Below are positions 1-11,288 of a DNA stretch of 64,000 nt, one piece after another (within the stretch, counting starts at the first letter, position 1; each line of letters opens with the position of its first letter). This DNA is from Cordia subcordata. Taxonomy: Eukaryota > Streptophyta > Magnoliopsida > Boraginales > Cordiaceae. A program made the translations under genes and the position numbers. The notes under the pieces are model-generated. The model was given only the letters and a program-made list of their open reading frames with translations, was not told the DNA's origin and did no database searches. Location of the stretch: positions 503,501 to 567,500 of the forward strand of contig JAPTOF010000004.1 of assembly GCA_028554755.1 (NCBI GenBank), in the 5' to 3' direction.

Positions 1-3000
1 TTCCAAGACGATCTACTTCCCAATTTGCTGAAAAGAAACACAGTTTACCTTTTTCTTCAGAGTTCTTTATCTCTGGCTTATGCATATTAAACTAGCTCTT
101 CGGATGCAATAAAAGAAAGGGAGAGAAAATTATAACTCACAACATAAAAAATTACTGTCAAGAGAAATCCTGATGCTCCTGCTGTGATGAACATATAGCT
201 CAATGTGTACAATGGTTTAGACTGTGGCACACCTGAATGAATAAAGGAGATGCCACAGACTTTACTACAGATACAGCAAAAACTTGACAAAATCATATTC
301 AGAGAATATTCAATGAAGGACAATATACCTATGACCTCCAAAATGTATCCTAACATTAGAAGGGGGAAGGAAAACATAGACCACAAAGTTAGCCTTTGTG
401 TGTTGTCCTGGAGCAAAAGAAGTGGGGATGTGAAATGGAGGAACAAACAAAAAGAAATTCTAGTTACATAAGGAAAGATGTTGAGGGCCAGAAATTCTCT
501 CACCTTAAAATGGACAAGGATGTGCCCATAATGCAATCCCACTAAACATGTAATCGCAGCCATTAAAGAACTAAAGACATTTTCAAAAAGAAGGGTGAGT
601 AATTCCATCAATCACATGGCAGACTCCACCAGAAACTTGGCTACAGAAATGATATCACCATCATTATATAGTTACATCAACTCCAAAAAAGAAGGGGGAG
701 AAAAGGAAAAGGGAAGAATAAATATAAACCAAGATCATCTGATTTCAGTACTGCACTCTGAAAAACATGTTCATAAACGACATTCTATCAGCATCCTAAA
801 GGATTTCTAGAATTAAAAAAAGAAAAAGAAAAATTAGTCGCAACCACAGGATGCAAAAGTGCGAAGATTGAGAAAGATCGGAAGGATATATCTTACCTTA
901 ATATGCCCTCTGGGTCAAATGGAGCAAGACACCATACTGGTGAATCTAGTGGTAAGGGTCCATAATCAGGCGAATTAAGACTGCATTCCTATAAACTCAA
1001 ACAACAGATAAAATGAGAAAGGAGAATATCATTAGATCTCAAGGCAAATTATACTTCCAGATCATAACAAACTTAAGAGAGCTACTAACTAACAAGAGAC
1101 AGAGACCCAGAAGAAGAAGAAAACCTTTGTTCGTTGGTATACAGGATGTTGATACAGATGCTGTTCACCAAGCAGAAACCTATCAACCAAGCCAACTGCA
1201 TTGCAAGGAGGATCAAGACTACCTCTAACTCCACATTGGACCTGGCAAAAGAGAATCAAAAGTTTAAGTAAAACAACGTAAATCAAGTTTGTATCGAGCA
1301 TAGAGATCATGTACAGTGATCTAGAAAATACATGTGAAAGAAAACTATAATTGTCTTGGAAAAGCATAGATATAATAGAAAAAAATGCAACTAACAAAAA
1401 TCTACATGTAAACTGCAAATTACAACATGCCAGATGCAAAAGCATGACAGTTGAAATACCCAACATGAAAGCAACATACAATTACCTAATTTATCAACAA
1501 TGACAGTTGTTCTTTTAATAACAAGAAGCCTCAAATTTTTACAGATACAACAGGGACCAAAAAATGCCCTATGCACCCTGGAAAAAGGTAACCACCCCTA
1601 TGCCACATTTACATAGAAGGCTCCCTATGTAAGGTACTATGCTTAGATTCACACTGCTGCCGTTTGACATAGACAGAAGACCTAATTCACAATCCACTCT
1701 TGAACTGCCATCTAGGGTCTCAAAAGACTAATGCCTTCATTCCTACTCTTCTAGAGAAATGATGTCAATATACTATTTAGTCTAGAAGAGGATTGCAAAA
1801 GAGCAAGGATTCACAAGAAAAGGATTACTGCATGACAAGAACTTGATGCAGACTGCATCAAAGTGTTCTTCAAATATCTATTCATTATTAGGAGTATTTT
1901 GAAATTTAAAAGAAATTTGGATTAGCAGAGCAAAATTGCACCAAAAACTTCATTTTCGTGCTGTCAAAAGTCCGACAAAAGTCATAAACAATAAAAATGA
2001 AAAAGAACAAAGAGAAAAGAGAACAACTTAAAGACAAATTAAAGGAATCACATATCCCTAGAAGTGTTCCTGAAAGGTCAGTGTACCAACACTTACAGTA
2101 GCAGAGCTGTATCCTGACAAGGTAGTGTTTGAACTTGGAAGATCAAAGGTCCAATTTGGAACATAAAGGCCATACAGCAAAGCCATATAAAGCGAGCCAA
2201 GTGCAATTGCAAAGGCCCTGCACTATTAGAAGATGATAAGCACACAAGCAACATGCAGAAGAAAACCTACATCCTTACTTTGAATGTAACTATTCCAATT
2301 TTGCAAAAAATTGAGAAAATGCTCCTAATGCTTATAGAAAAGGCCTGCACTATTAGAAGATGGTAAGCACACAAGGAAACTGCAAAAGAAAAGATACATC
2401 CTCACTTTAAATTTAACGATTTCAGTTTCGTATTACTTGAGAAAATGCTCTTAATGCTTATAGAAAATTAGTACTGGTTTCACATTGAAACAGAAACCAT
2501 CTCCGAATTCTCACTGAAATTAAGAAAGAACAAAGAACATGAAGTCTTTTGCCATCTTTGCAGCAAACAAAACTAGTGACAAAAGACAAAAACACTAGCA
2601 GCAAATGGCTATGCTATCAACAAATAATGATTTCAAATCTCAGGAACACAGAAAACTAAAATACAGAAGACTTACGATTGAAAGCAGTATCTTCTCACAA
2701 AAGCCATTGCAGAATCAACTATGATATTGTTCACAAGCCAAATGTCCAGAATTGAAGCAATCAGATATCCAATGGAGATCCTCTACAACCCAAAAAACAA
2801 AGTAACAATGATAGGAAGTAGTGGATTTAATGCACACAAAGAACGAATATCAATAAAGTAACCATCCTTACCATGCACGAAGTATATATGCTACAAAATT
2901 CATCCCTTTTCAGAATAGATTCTTAACACGATACACAACTGCCAATGTGATAAAGTGATTCTAGAACCCTTATAGTAAAGCTTCCACACAATTTTTATGA

Positions 3001-4829
3001 GCAAAAATGCTTAAATCACTCAACTTCATGTACAAACATTATATAATGATATGCAATGTGTACCATTTCTAGTCTATAAAAGATCAAGTTACACTCTCCT
3101 GTTTATCAACAATGACACCCACTCACTCCTTATTCCCGAGCTTATACCCGAAAATTGCATTCTCTATCTCATACAATCCTTTACATTAGCATAAAGCTCC
3201 AATTATTACCGCATGTGGTAAGCTTCAAATCAGATGAACAACAATAAGAACCTTACTTAGAAACCCTTTTCCTCTAAGTGATTCCAGAATGCCAGGGTTA
3301 CATCGCCAGCACACTAACTATTCGAAGGAAGAAACAACTAAAGGCATCAAGATTACGGTTTTTTTTTTTTTTTTGGGAAAAGAAAGAAGAGAGGGGAGAG
3401 AGAGAAAGGAAAACTGAGAAAAGCTTTAGCTCCACACTACTCATAGATAACATTTCACAAGAACCTTGCAGTGATAACTAAGTCAAATTACCTGAAGCAC
3501 ACCCATCCACCTTATCCTGGTGACATCAACTCCATAAGTTAAGTCATCACGCCCATGGAAGTATCCACCTAAAACATTAGAATGCAAGAATATAATAGCA
3601 CAATCAGATGTAGTACCATCTATGATCAAGAAGTTGAAATACACAAAATTCTTTTCCTTAAAACAATCATTAGTTTATCTTGACTGTAAGTCCAACCATT
3701 AGCTTGCATTCAGCCTGATCCATTGGTATAAATGCTTACACCAATTACCGGCACTCCGGCAGTAATATAGACATTCTCAGAGAATCAAGGACCCATTACC
3801 AGAACCAATGTGGGATGCAATGATGCACTAATGCCGTGTAAATATGAATCTTATTGAGTGAAAAGACAATGTCACCTTGAATAATAACCCCCAAGAGGAA
3901 GAGCTTGATTGTCCTTAATATAAGTTTCTTCATAGCAGCTGGTTTGCTGGTCACTTTCTGCATCACAAAACAAGCACTTACTCTAGCTTCACCCTTCGGA
4001 CAGCATAGCAAGCAGTAGTTTTCAGGGTAGCATAGTTCATGATTTACAAGAATGTTGCTCGAGTTTCCTACCACATTCTTATTTGATTATTATTGTACCA
4101 TGTGATCTAGGACCTGTTTTGATTGGCTTTCTTCAGCAAAAAGCACTTTTTTCTCCAAAAGAAACTATATTCTTTTTACAATAACAAGTCGCTTTAACTT
4201 CCAAAAAGAGCTGAAACTCTCTGGGAGAAAAAAAAAAAAAAAAAAAAAAGCCAATCAAACGAGCCCCTAATGTGTGGATTCGAATCCACTCGCCAAATAC
4301 ACTTTTAACTTTCAAGTGAGTAGACAATTTTTGTATTAATACCTTAAACACAAGGCTCACAGAAACACCAACACCGAAGAGGAAAAACGGCATGACGAAG
4401 TCAGCAAGCGTCACTCCGAACCACGGCGAGTGATTTATCGATGGAAAAGCTCCTCCAGCATCATCGACCAATATCATTAGCTGTTTATCCATCATGTCAT
4501 AGATTCATAACTCGAAAACGCTTAATTAAACAAAAGAAAAAATAAAAAGCGAGCCAAATTTTTTTTTCCCTCTTTTCTTCTTCTGGAAGTTTCGATCATT
4601 GTGAAGAATTGGAACTTACAGCGACGGTGAGGCCACGGAAGACGTCGAGGGAGACAAGACGTTGCTTAGGATCAACTGAACTCGTTCTTGATCCGTCTGG
4701 TTCTGACTGTGACGGCGAACAGACTATTTCTCCGGCTCTGACGGCGGTGTTATCTTCCGGTGATGAGCGTTGGAGAAGCGGCGCGCGTTCGGCGCCGCCG
4801 TCGTTGGTAACCACCCCCATCGTTGACAT
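1..4829 (-). CDS. HGSNAT-like membrane acetyltransferase, 3' end off the window
   Basis: This resembles heparan-alpha-glucosaminide N-acetyltransferase (HGSNAT/YeiB-type), a multi-pass membrane protein that in animals moves acetyl groups across the lysosomal membrane; the plant role is not established. Eleven exons can be followed with correct splice sites and phase: 4829-4620, 4480-4343, 3957-3876, 3568-3492, 2782-2676, 2217-2097, 1241-1125, 988-897, 570-504, 407-329, 232-141. They encode about 394 residues. Exon 1 gives a soluble N-terminus ending RLVSLDVFRGLTVA. Exon 2 gives LMILVDDAGGAF then INHSPW, whose His matches the region of the animal active-site His, followed by a membrane helix. 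Later exons give GGYFHGRDDLTYGVDVTRIR, RISIGYLIASI, APFDPEGIL and GLHYGHILVHFK, all family-typical. The C-terminal exon (usually a W/Y-G-x-R-x-P segment with the last helices) is missing because the window starts inside the gene. Family call is secure; substrate is unknown. Confidence 0.88.
2214..2470. repeat. Tandem duplication (period ~127 bp) over a splice acceptor
   Basis: Inside intron 5 of the HGSNAT-like gene, the sequence beginning GGCC(C)TGCACTATTAGAAG near 2214 recurs near 2342. It is followed in both copies by similar text: AAGCACACAAG, TACATCCT, GAGAAAATGCTC and AATGCTTATAGAAAA. The first copy includes the acceptor of exon 6 (minus strand), so the second carries a duplicate acceptor-like CAG. 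Confidence 0.75.
4110..4266. mobile_element. Tourist-like MITE, 157 bp
   Basis: The left end reads GGACCTGTTTTGATTGGC. The reverse complement of the right end reads GGGCTCGTTTGATTGGC. The element is flanked on both sides by the 3-bp repeat CTA, as expected for a target-site duplication. It lies in intron 2 of the HGSNAT-like gene and has an A-run near its right end. No coding capacity is visible. Confidence 0.65.
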
Positions 4830-5938
4830 TGCTTTCCTCTCTCCGGTGTCGTGTGTGCTGCTGCTTAGACACTGTTTTGTCTTTGACCAAACTTTTTAAG
4901 TTGGAATCACTCTGCTCTAGCCGTCACCTTATGTGTTTCATTTGATTCAGAGTGGCATATCTAATTACTCTTTGACCAGAAAACGAAAGTATATCTAATT
5001 GCTCTAGATTATGAATTATGAATATAGCTTAAAATTATAAAATTGTTACAAAAATAAGACAAAAAAAAAGTATAAACGATACAATTTAGCTTAAGGCTCG
5101 GTTTGTTTGTGCCAAAATAATTTGCAGGGAAAGTATATATATATATTTTTTTAGAAGAAAGCATTTTTCTATTGTTTTCTTGTGTTTGTTGTCACACTAA
5201 AAAATATTTTTTAGTGTTTGGTTGATTTATTTTTTAAGAATTTTATGTAATAATAAATCTAAATATTTCAAAATATATATTTCAATAAAATAATTATAAT
5301 ATTTTTTTAAAAAATAACTAATTTATCTTACATCATCTAAAATAAAGGAATAAATCCAGATATAAACCAAGTTAAATGCTCACTTCTTAACTTATGTGTT
5401 TTGTTTTTCTCACATCAAAGGAATAGTTTGATCCGCCTACCAATCGTGTTATTGCATAGTCAATCCATTCAGACAATATTTTACATGCACGAACTAATTA
5501 ATAAAAAATATATATAGATGGCCCTCGACACAAATATTGATATTATATCCACATAAGTAATCCATTTAATGAAAGAAAAAATTAATTTGATACGAGTTTG
5601 GATACAAGAACGGATAATTGACACAATCATTAATATTCATATATGAAAAATACCCACCTGGGAACATTAAAATTCAGTTTGATTTAATTCGGACATCTCA
5701 CATAAAAAGAAGTACGTGAGCTTCGAATTAATAGCATCATATTAAAATGAGTTGCAATCAATCAACTAGCCCATGTGCTGAAACTAAAAAGAAAAAGTCG
5801 TAATTGATCTTTCGTTGCTTTTTCACCCACTTAATAATTCCATATTTTCACTCCGGAAGTATATTACATAAGTCTATCTCTCAAAACTCAAGCTCAAGAT
5901 TGTCAACCCTGAAAATATGTATTACAGAAAATACAAGT
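4830..5938. other. AT-rich intergenic spacer
   Basis: This holds the promoter of the HGSNAT-like gene (right side of its start) and the 3' flank of the aminotransferase; both genes run on the minus strand. Near 5093-5230 there is a MITE-like end (GGCTCGGTTTGTTTGTGCC and a nearby GTGTTTGGTTG), but I see no clean partner end. No gene is evident. Confidence 0.5.
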
Positions 5939-8900
5939 TCAACCACCCCCGGTTGAATATGCAATACAAGAGTCTTCATCCTTGCTAACCATGTTAAATA
6001 TCTTGAGATGCCCAGCCTCGTCAACAAGGCTACGTATCTTTTGTGCTGCAGCAGCCAATGTCTGATCATTTTTGCAGAATGCGAACCGGATATACCTTCT
6101 CTGATATCTCAATGCTTCTACAGAAGACTGCTCTGCAGACGAATTTGGATGAAAAAATCCGCATCCTGGCACGGCCACGACGCCTGCTTGCTTGATCAAC
6201 TCCTCGATGAATTCAACCTAAAAATTCCTTACTTATCGTTAAAGCTGTCAATATGATATAAAATAAACATTGTATACAGGAAGTTCCATATATACTAACA
6301 TCAGAACTGGTGCAACTCTCAGGAAGCTTGGTGAATAAAAAGAATGAACCCTTAGGCTTGAACTGCACCGGGAATCCAACTTTGCGAAGAATATCAACCA
6401 TGCAATCTCTCCTTGATTCATAATCCTGATATTATTAAACACAGGTATTGTAGCTGACCCTTTTTATTAAATTGGAGATTGATTCCAGTCTAATATAATG
6501 GAATATTAAGAGTAAGATATTGCTGCAAGAGAGAGTCTTACCCTTCTTAATGAATCAAAAAATTCAGGCGGGCTTCTCAAAGCAGTCAAGGCAGCTTCTT
6601 GGAAAGGTGCTGGAGCAGAATCAGTTAACTTAATATGGATATTACGGATTGCCGATGCAATGCAAGCCGGAGCAATTGCCCAACCAATCCGCCAACCTGA
6701 CATTGAAAGGCATTGTAGTCAAGTAATTCCTCAGACTTACTATCGTAGTGATCATCACAAGGGCAAACCCTTGGGTATAAACGGAGAAGGTAGAAGGACA
6801 TTTTTAGCAAAAAAAGATATCAAATTAAACCTGTTACACTAAAAGTTTTTGAGAGCGAAGAAGTGATGATGGTCCTCTTCTGCATTTCTGGAAGTGAGGC
6901 AAGTGATATATGTCTCTCATTCTCATATGTTATATGCTCATACACCTACAGAGACCATAAAATTAGACTTCAATTTTGCAGGCAGAAGAGGAATAACACA
7001 GTAAATATCCTAGGTCATTGCAAGAAATGCTAGTACAGCAATAGTTATATACTTTTCAGATTAAGATTTCGAATAAGCATATAACAAGCACAGCAATAGT
7101 AAATAATTGAATAATGTTCCCGTCCAAATTATGTGTAACAAAATTAGGGAAAAAGGATTATCATACTTCGTCTGTCACAGCAAGGGTATTCCATCTCTTG
7201 CAAGCTTCTGCAATAATCTCGAGCTCATCCTTGGTAAAAACTTTTCCAGTTGGGTTGTGAGGACTGTGCCACTTTGTATTAGTATAATGCTAAACACATC
7301 AATTTAATACTACAGAATAACATCAACAAATGCAACTGAGGTTTTCACCATTATAAACCTCAACATATTGTGCCAGTGATACAGCTTGCTTGTCAAAAAG
7401 ATATTGTCAGTCAGTGGCTTATGAATGAAACAGCCATAGATTGAGGTTTTCACCATCATAAACATCTATCATTCGAACACATCTTTCCCTTTCTTTCCTC
7501 AGCCACAAAGTCTTCCATAAGAAAAGTAATAGGAAAATCAGAAATTTCCTACACCTGTTAAGAACTACAGCTTTTGTCCTGCCATTAAAAGACTTCATAA
7601 GTTTATCAGGATCCAACATCCAATTGAGTGGGTCAAGTGCCACATATACCTGTCAAATTTGCAAGGCTATCTTTCAAATTACAATTTCATAGCTGCTGGA
7701 AAACCTCAGCAATTACAATAGTAGCAACTGACAATATGATGAAAGGAAGGAAAATCTTAGCTGTTTATTAGCACTGAAGACAATAAATAAATAAATAAAA
7801 TAAATTCATCTCTAACTATATAAACTTTTAAACAAGGTGTTACGCTTTTACACAATATCATATCAAAAGCTCACAAGCTTGAATCTCACTGCTATGAGCT
7901 CAAAAAAAAAAAAAAAGTTATTTTGGCATGCAAATTTTAATCGAGAAGAATTCCACCAGATACAAGGACCACAGTGGAGACAATAAGTACCTGAAAGTGA
8001 AACCGTCGCTAACAATTTATGTTGCGTTTGTTATATGCTCTATCTGACATCTTAAGTCTATAAGATTTCAGGATAAGCATATGACAAACGATTTTAGACA
8101 ATGTGATCACTTTTACAATCAGCAATAGTATAAACATGGACTATCTGGAACTACGATAGTTACAAGAACTTACAGGGACTCCTCCAGCCAATCTAATACA
8201 AGTATCGTATGTCTCATAGGAAGGGTCGAATAGTACAACTTCATCACCCTGGTTAATTACTGAAAAGAGATTAAAAAAAAAAAAGCACAAAAAATTGTCA
8301 GAAGGAAATCTACTAATCTAGGCCATGAATCTTTTTCAGTAACAAGCATAAATAGGAAAGCAATACTTGCGAACATTGTGGCTGCAAATGCTTCAGACTG
8401 ACCACAGCAAATAACAATGTCGGTGAGAGGATCAACAACTAGGCCATGCATTTGCTTCACATTACATGCTACGAGGTCGCAGATACCTTGCACATGTCTT
8501 TGACAAAAGCAGGAGTATCAATTAGACTATCTAGAATCGGTAATTAGTGTTAATTATTAGTGTCTTTGCCTCTAACGAGAGCATTAATTATTAATTAATC
8601 ATTACAGACTGACTACAAAAAAGATACCTATACTGATTGAAGTCGGAATGAATGGCCGAAACGGCGGCGTTTTTGACATGCGGGGGTGCAGGGAAATCAG
8701 GGAAGCCTTCGGCAAGATTGATGGCGTTGCATCTTTGAGCAAGAAAAGATAGTTGCTGGATGGGACATGGGTTTAGAATCTTCGCTACTGAGGATAGCTT
8801 TTCCTTCATTACCTCTGTCTCCTGAGTTGCCTGTTCCCAGAAAGTATACGAAAGGAAAAAAAAAAAAAAAAAAATGAGCTGAAAAGAAAAAGAGTTGGAC

Positions 8901-9047
8901 GAGGAGAAGTAGGGGAAAGTAAAGGTTAGAGTGAGTTTGCTTTTCTTTCTTTCTTTTTTTTTTTTTCTTTTGTCAATAATAATAATAAAGGAAATGGATC
9001 ATTGCAAGAGCAAATACCGAACGTCCGCTGGGTCCAAGTCTTCCCAT
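5939..9047 (-). CDS. PLP-dependent class I/II aminotransferase (kynurenine/methionine-type)
   Basis: Ten exons with matching phases: 9047-9018, 8830-8628, 8497-8367, 8259-8174, 7649-7555, 7263-7167, 6945-6831, 6696-6542, 6425-6300, 6217-5939. They give 438 residues, a normal length for fold-type I aminotransferases. Motifs in order: INLAEGFPDFPAP (substrate and cofactor pocket), HNPTGK at about 184-189, TDEVYE with Asp213 and Tyr216 (cofactor ring), SLSKTF with the Schiff-base Lys about 247, GWRIGW, and RYIRFAF with Arg390 (substrate carboxylate). The closest general type is kynurenine-oxoglutarate/cysteine-conjugate or methionine aminotransferase; the amino donor cannot be read from the sequence. 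No convincing plastid transit peptide is seen, so a cytosolic enzyme is likely. The start is in a 30-nt exon (MGRLGPSGRS); the Met at 8809 in exon 2 is an alternative. Confidence 0.9.
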
Positions 9048-9377
9048 AGCAGATTGCAAAATTGAGGTGAGGGGGCTCCCATCCAATTTACAAGCTAAAT
9101 TATTTGCTAAAATATTCTTACCAGCTCAATCAGTTACGGGATTAGGGAAGGAATTCTTAAAATCCTTTAACGTGTACAAATCAATCCCCTAAAGTCTAGC
9201 GAAGTTTTTTTTTTTTTTTTTTTGTGTGTTATAAAAGTAAGTATTTGTATTGGTATCAAAAATAAATAAACATTTACAACCAAGGAAAATAGAAAACACC
9301 TAGACTTCTAAGTTCCATTTTATGCACAGAAATCTACAAAAAATATCATCCTTATACAAGTTTTTATAAGTTAGTCT

Positions 9378-9457
9378 AGTTCTAACTTCAAAGAAGATGA
9401 CATTGATGATCTAGTCAAGTTCTAACTTCAAAAAGGATGACATTGATGATCTGGTCT
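9378..9457. repeat. Two-copy tandem repeat, 40-bp unit
   Basis: TCTAACTTCAAA followed by GATGACATTGATGATCT and GTC occurs twice, starting at 9381 and 9421, with three or so mismatches. It lies within the LINE 3' region. Confidence 0.8.
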
Positions 9458-9464
9458 TCATTAA

Positions 9465-9693
9465 CACTTGTTTGGATTGACTATTTTTAAGAAAAAGTAT
9501 TTTTTTTAAAGTGTCATTAATTTATAATAACTATTTGATTTAGCTTTCAAAAAAGTTAAAATTTTGAAAAAAGTTCAAATACAATTTTTTTTAGAATTCA
9601 GAATTTTCAACTTAAACAAAGGAAAAAAAAAAACTGTTTTTCAAAAGTTATTAAAAAAAAAGACTTTTAAAAAAAGTCATTTCAAATAAGCCC
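9465..9693. mobile_element. Tourist-like MITE inside the LINE relic, 229 bp
   Basis: Flanked by TAA on both sides (9462-9464 and 9694-9696). The left end is CACTTGTTTGGATTGACT. The reverse complement of the right end is GGGCTTATTTGAAATGACT. The interior is A/T-rich with complementary AAAAAGT arms. No coding capacity. Confidence 0.65.
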
Positions 9694-10084
9694 TAAGAGT
9701 TCGGCTGGCATGGTTTAGTCTTTTGTTCCTATCCTTCCAAACATAGTATTAAGAAGCCTCAAGAGTCACCTAGACAACCCAAGCTTTAACCGAATTCTTA
9801 GTGTACTCAGTCGAAAACTAACATCTGATATTGTCCCATGCAACGATCCAGCACAAGCCCTTGATAACTTTCATAATATTCATCCAAATTCTTTTAAGAA
9901 CATCACAATCAAAGAACAAATGATTACGATCTTCGTACCCCAATGACAAAACACACAAAGAGGGCTAATGTTTATGACCCCGAAAATATATAATAAAGTG
10001 ATCATTAGAGAGAGACTAAGTTTTGTTTATGTTACGTTTTTATACGTCATATATTATAAAACATTATATATGTAATACATATAG

Positions 10085-10112
10085 TGTATATATATATATA
10101 TATATGTGTGTG
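10085..10112. repeat. TA/TG microsatellite
   Basis: A run of TA dinucleotides passing into TG dinucleotides, in the spacer between the aminotransferase and importin alpha genes. Confidence 0.8.
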
Positions 10113-10319
10113 TGTAAATACATATATTTTATTATACAATTATTTCAATCTGTTCAAGTTTTGTTTAACAAAAAACGAACTATACCAAATAGCTTAAATA
10201 TTTTTTTAGAAAAAATATAACTATACTAGATTAAAATAAACCAAATAATCGAATCAAATATACTAAACTCGATTCGGTTTGATTTAATTGAATTAAATAT
10301 ACAAAACATAAAACATAGA

Positions 10320-10640
10320 GTTAATTCCTCATATGACTCCTGAACTGTAACACTTGTGATAATGTAGTCTCTGTGCCATCACAATGTACTTTTTAGTCCC
10401 CAACTATTAATAAATGGAAACTATTAATCTATTTAACAAATTGTGTGATGAAAAAATAACGGAAATTGTATGATGAAGAACATGAGGCAGGTTTTTGTTT
10501 TTTGCTGTTAGTTTTCAGATGGAAAATATTAATTGGATGAATAAGGTGCAATTGGTAATAATTTAGAGACTAAAAATAAAATTTTAATAATTTAAGGATC
10601 AAGTTATCTCGAAAATCATAGTTGAGGACCATTGTTTTTG
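10320..10640. mobile_element. Inverted-repeat element of the 'loss of ORF' MITE kind
   Basis: The left end has GTTAATTCCTCATATGACTCC with CTGAACTGTAACAC. The right end, reverse-complemented, has CTCAAAAACAATGGTCCTCAACTATGATTTTCGAGATAACTTG. Both ends share the 'tcc-tgaacta...' layout common in plant non-autonomous elements. The termini are diverged and I cannot define a target duplication. Confidence 0.4.
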
Positions 10641-11163
10641 AGCCGTCTATGTCTAAAATGATCCGGTGATTGCTTGGTCACCAGTCACTGCTTGTAAATG
10701 GGCTGATGTGTAATTCTGGGCGTACTCTAGATGGACGGAATGGGCTTCAGAAGATACGTTTCCTTTTTCCAAAAGCATCAGGAAAATGAAAAGAATAAAG
10801 TCCAAAATTTTATTATATGCACGAAATAGGGATGAGTGAATATTATATACTGACTGAAATGTAGCCGTTGGTAAATCTGTCTGCTCTACGCTCACTCATC
10901 TATTGATCCAACGGTGGTGATGTTGCTCCCAGCCTCTTAGCTGGCCGAGTAAAACACCCACCGCCCCATCTCAGCCACGCACCACTTGCTTCCAAATTCA
11001 AATTCAGTGGCATTACCGTTAATAAACTCTCTCCTGCGCCCTTTTTCGTAGATGGAGGTGGTTAAAAAAAAACACTCTAATCAGTGATCATCGAAAATCT
11101 TAACCCTTCTCTTTGTCTCTTTCTTTCTCCGTTCTCTTTCCAACTTTTCATTCTGTATCTCTC

Positions 11164-11173
11164 TTTATATATA
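11164..11173 (+). promoter_or_regulatory. Likely TATA box of importin alpha
   Basis: TTTATATATA lies about 115 bp before the start codon at 11289, which would leave a leader of roughly 80-90 bases. The 2.2 kb between this gene and the oppositely oriented aminotransferase includes both promoters. Confidence 0.45.
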
Positions 11174-11288
11174 GATACAAACACACGTATATACACACAT
11201 ACTTATATATATCTCGATCACTAGATATATATACATAGACATATCGTTTTTCTAGTGAAATTTTAGGGTTCAATTTGGTTGAGTAATC

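Larger units (their letters stand above)
9205..9975 (-). pseudogene. Decayed non-LTR (LINE) retrotransposon 3' part
   Basis: Read on the minus strand, about 9975-9708 encodes a zinc-binding reverse-transcriptase (zf-RVT) tail: PLCVFCHW, then after a one-base frame change GYEDRNHLFFDCD and KRIWMNIMK. Further on come EAS-YYVWKDRNKR fragments interrupted by stops. The element ends downstream in an A-tail, seen as the T-run at about 9205-9223 on the plus strand. It has several stops and a frameshift and is not functional. A 229-bp MITE lies inside its 3' region. Confidence 0.7.

Noticed and set aside
5093..5230. MITE with GGCTCGGTTTGTTTG end
   Set aside because: No matching right terminus or target duplication could be found, so I did not list it as a defined element.
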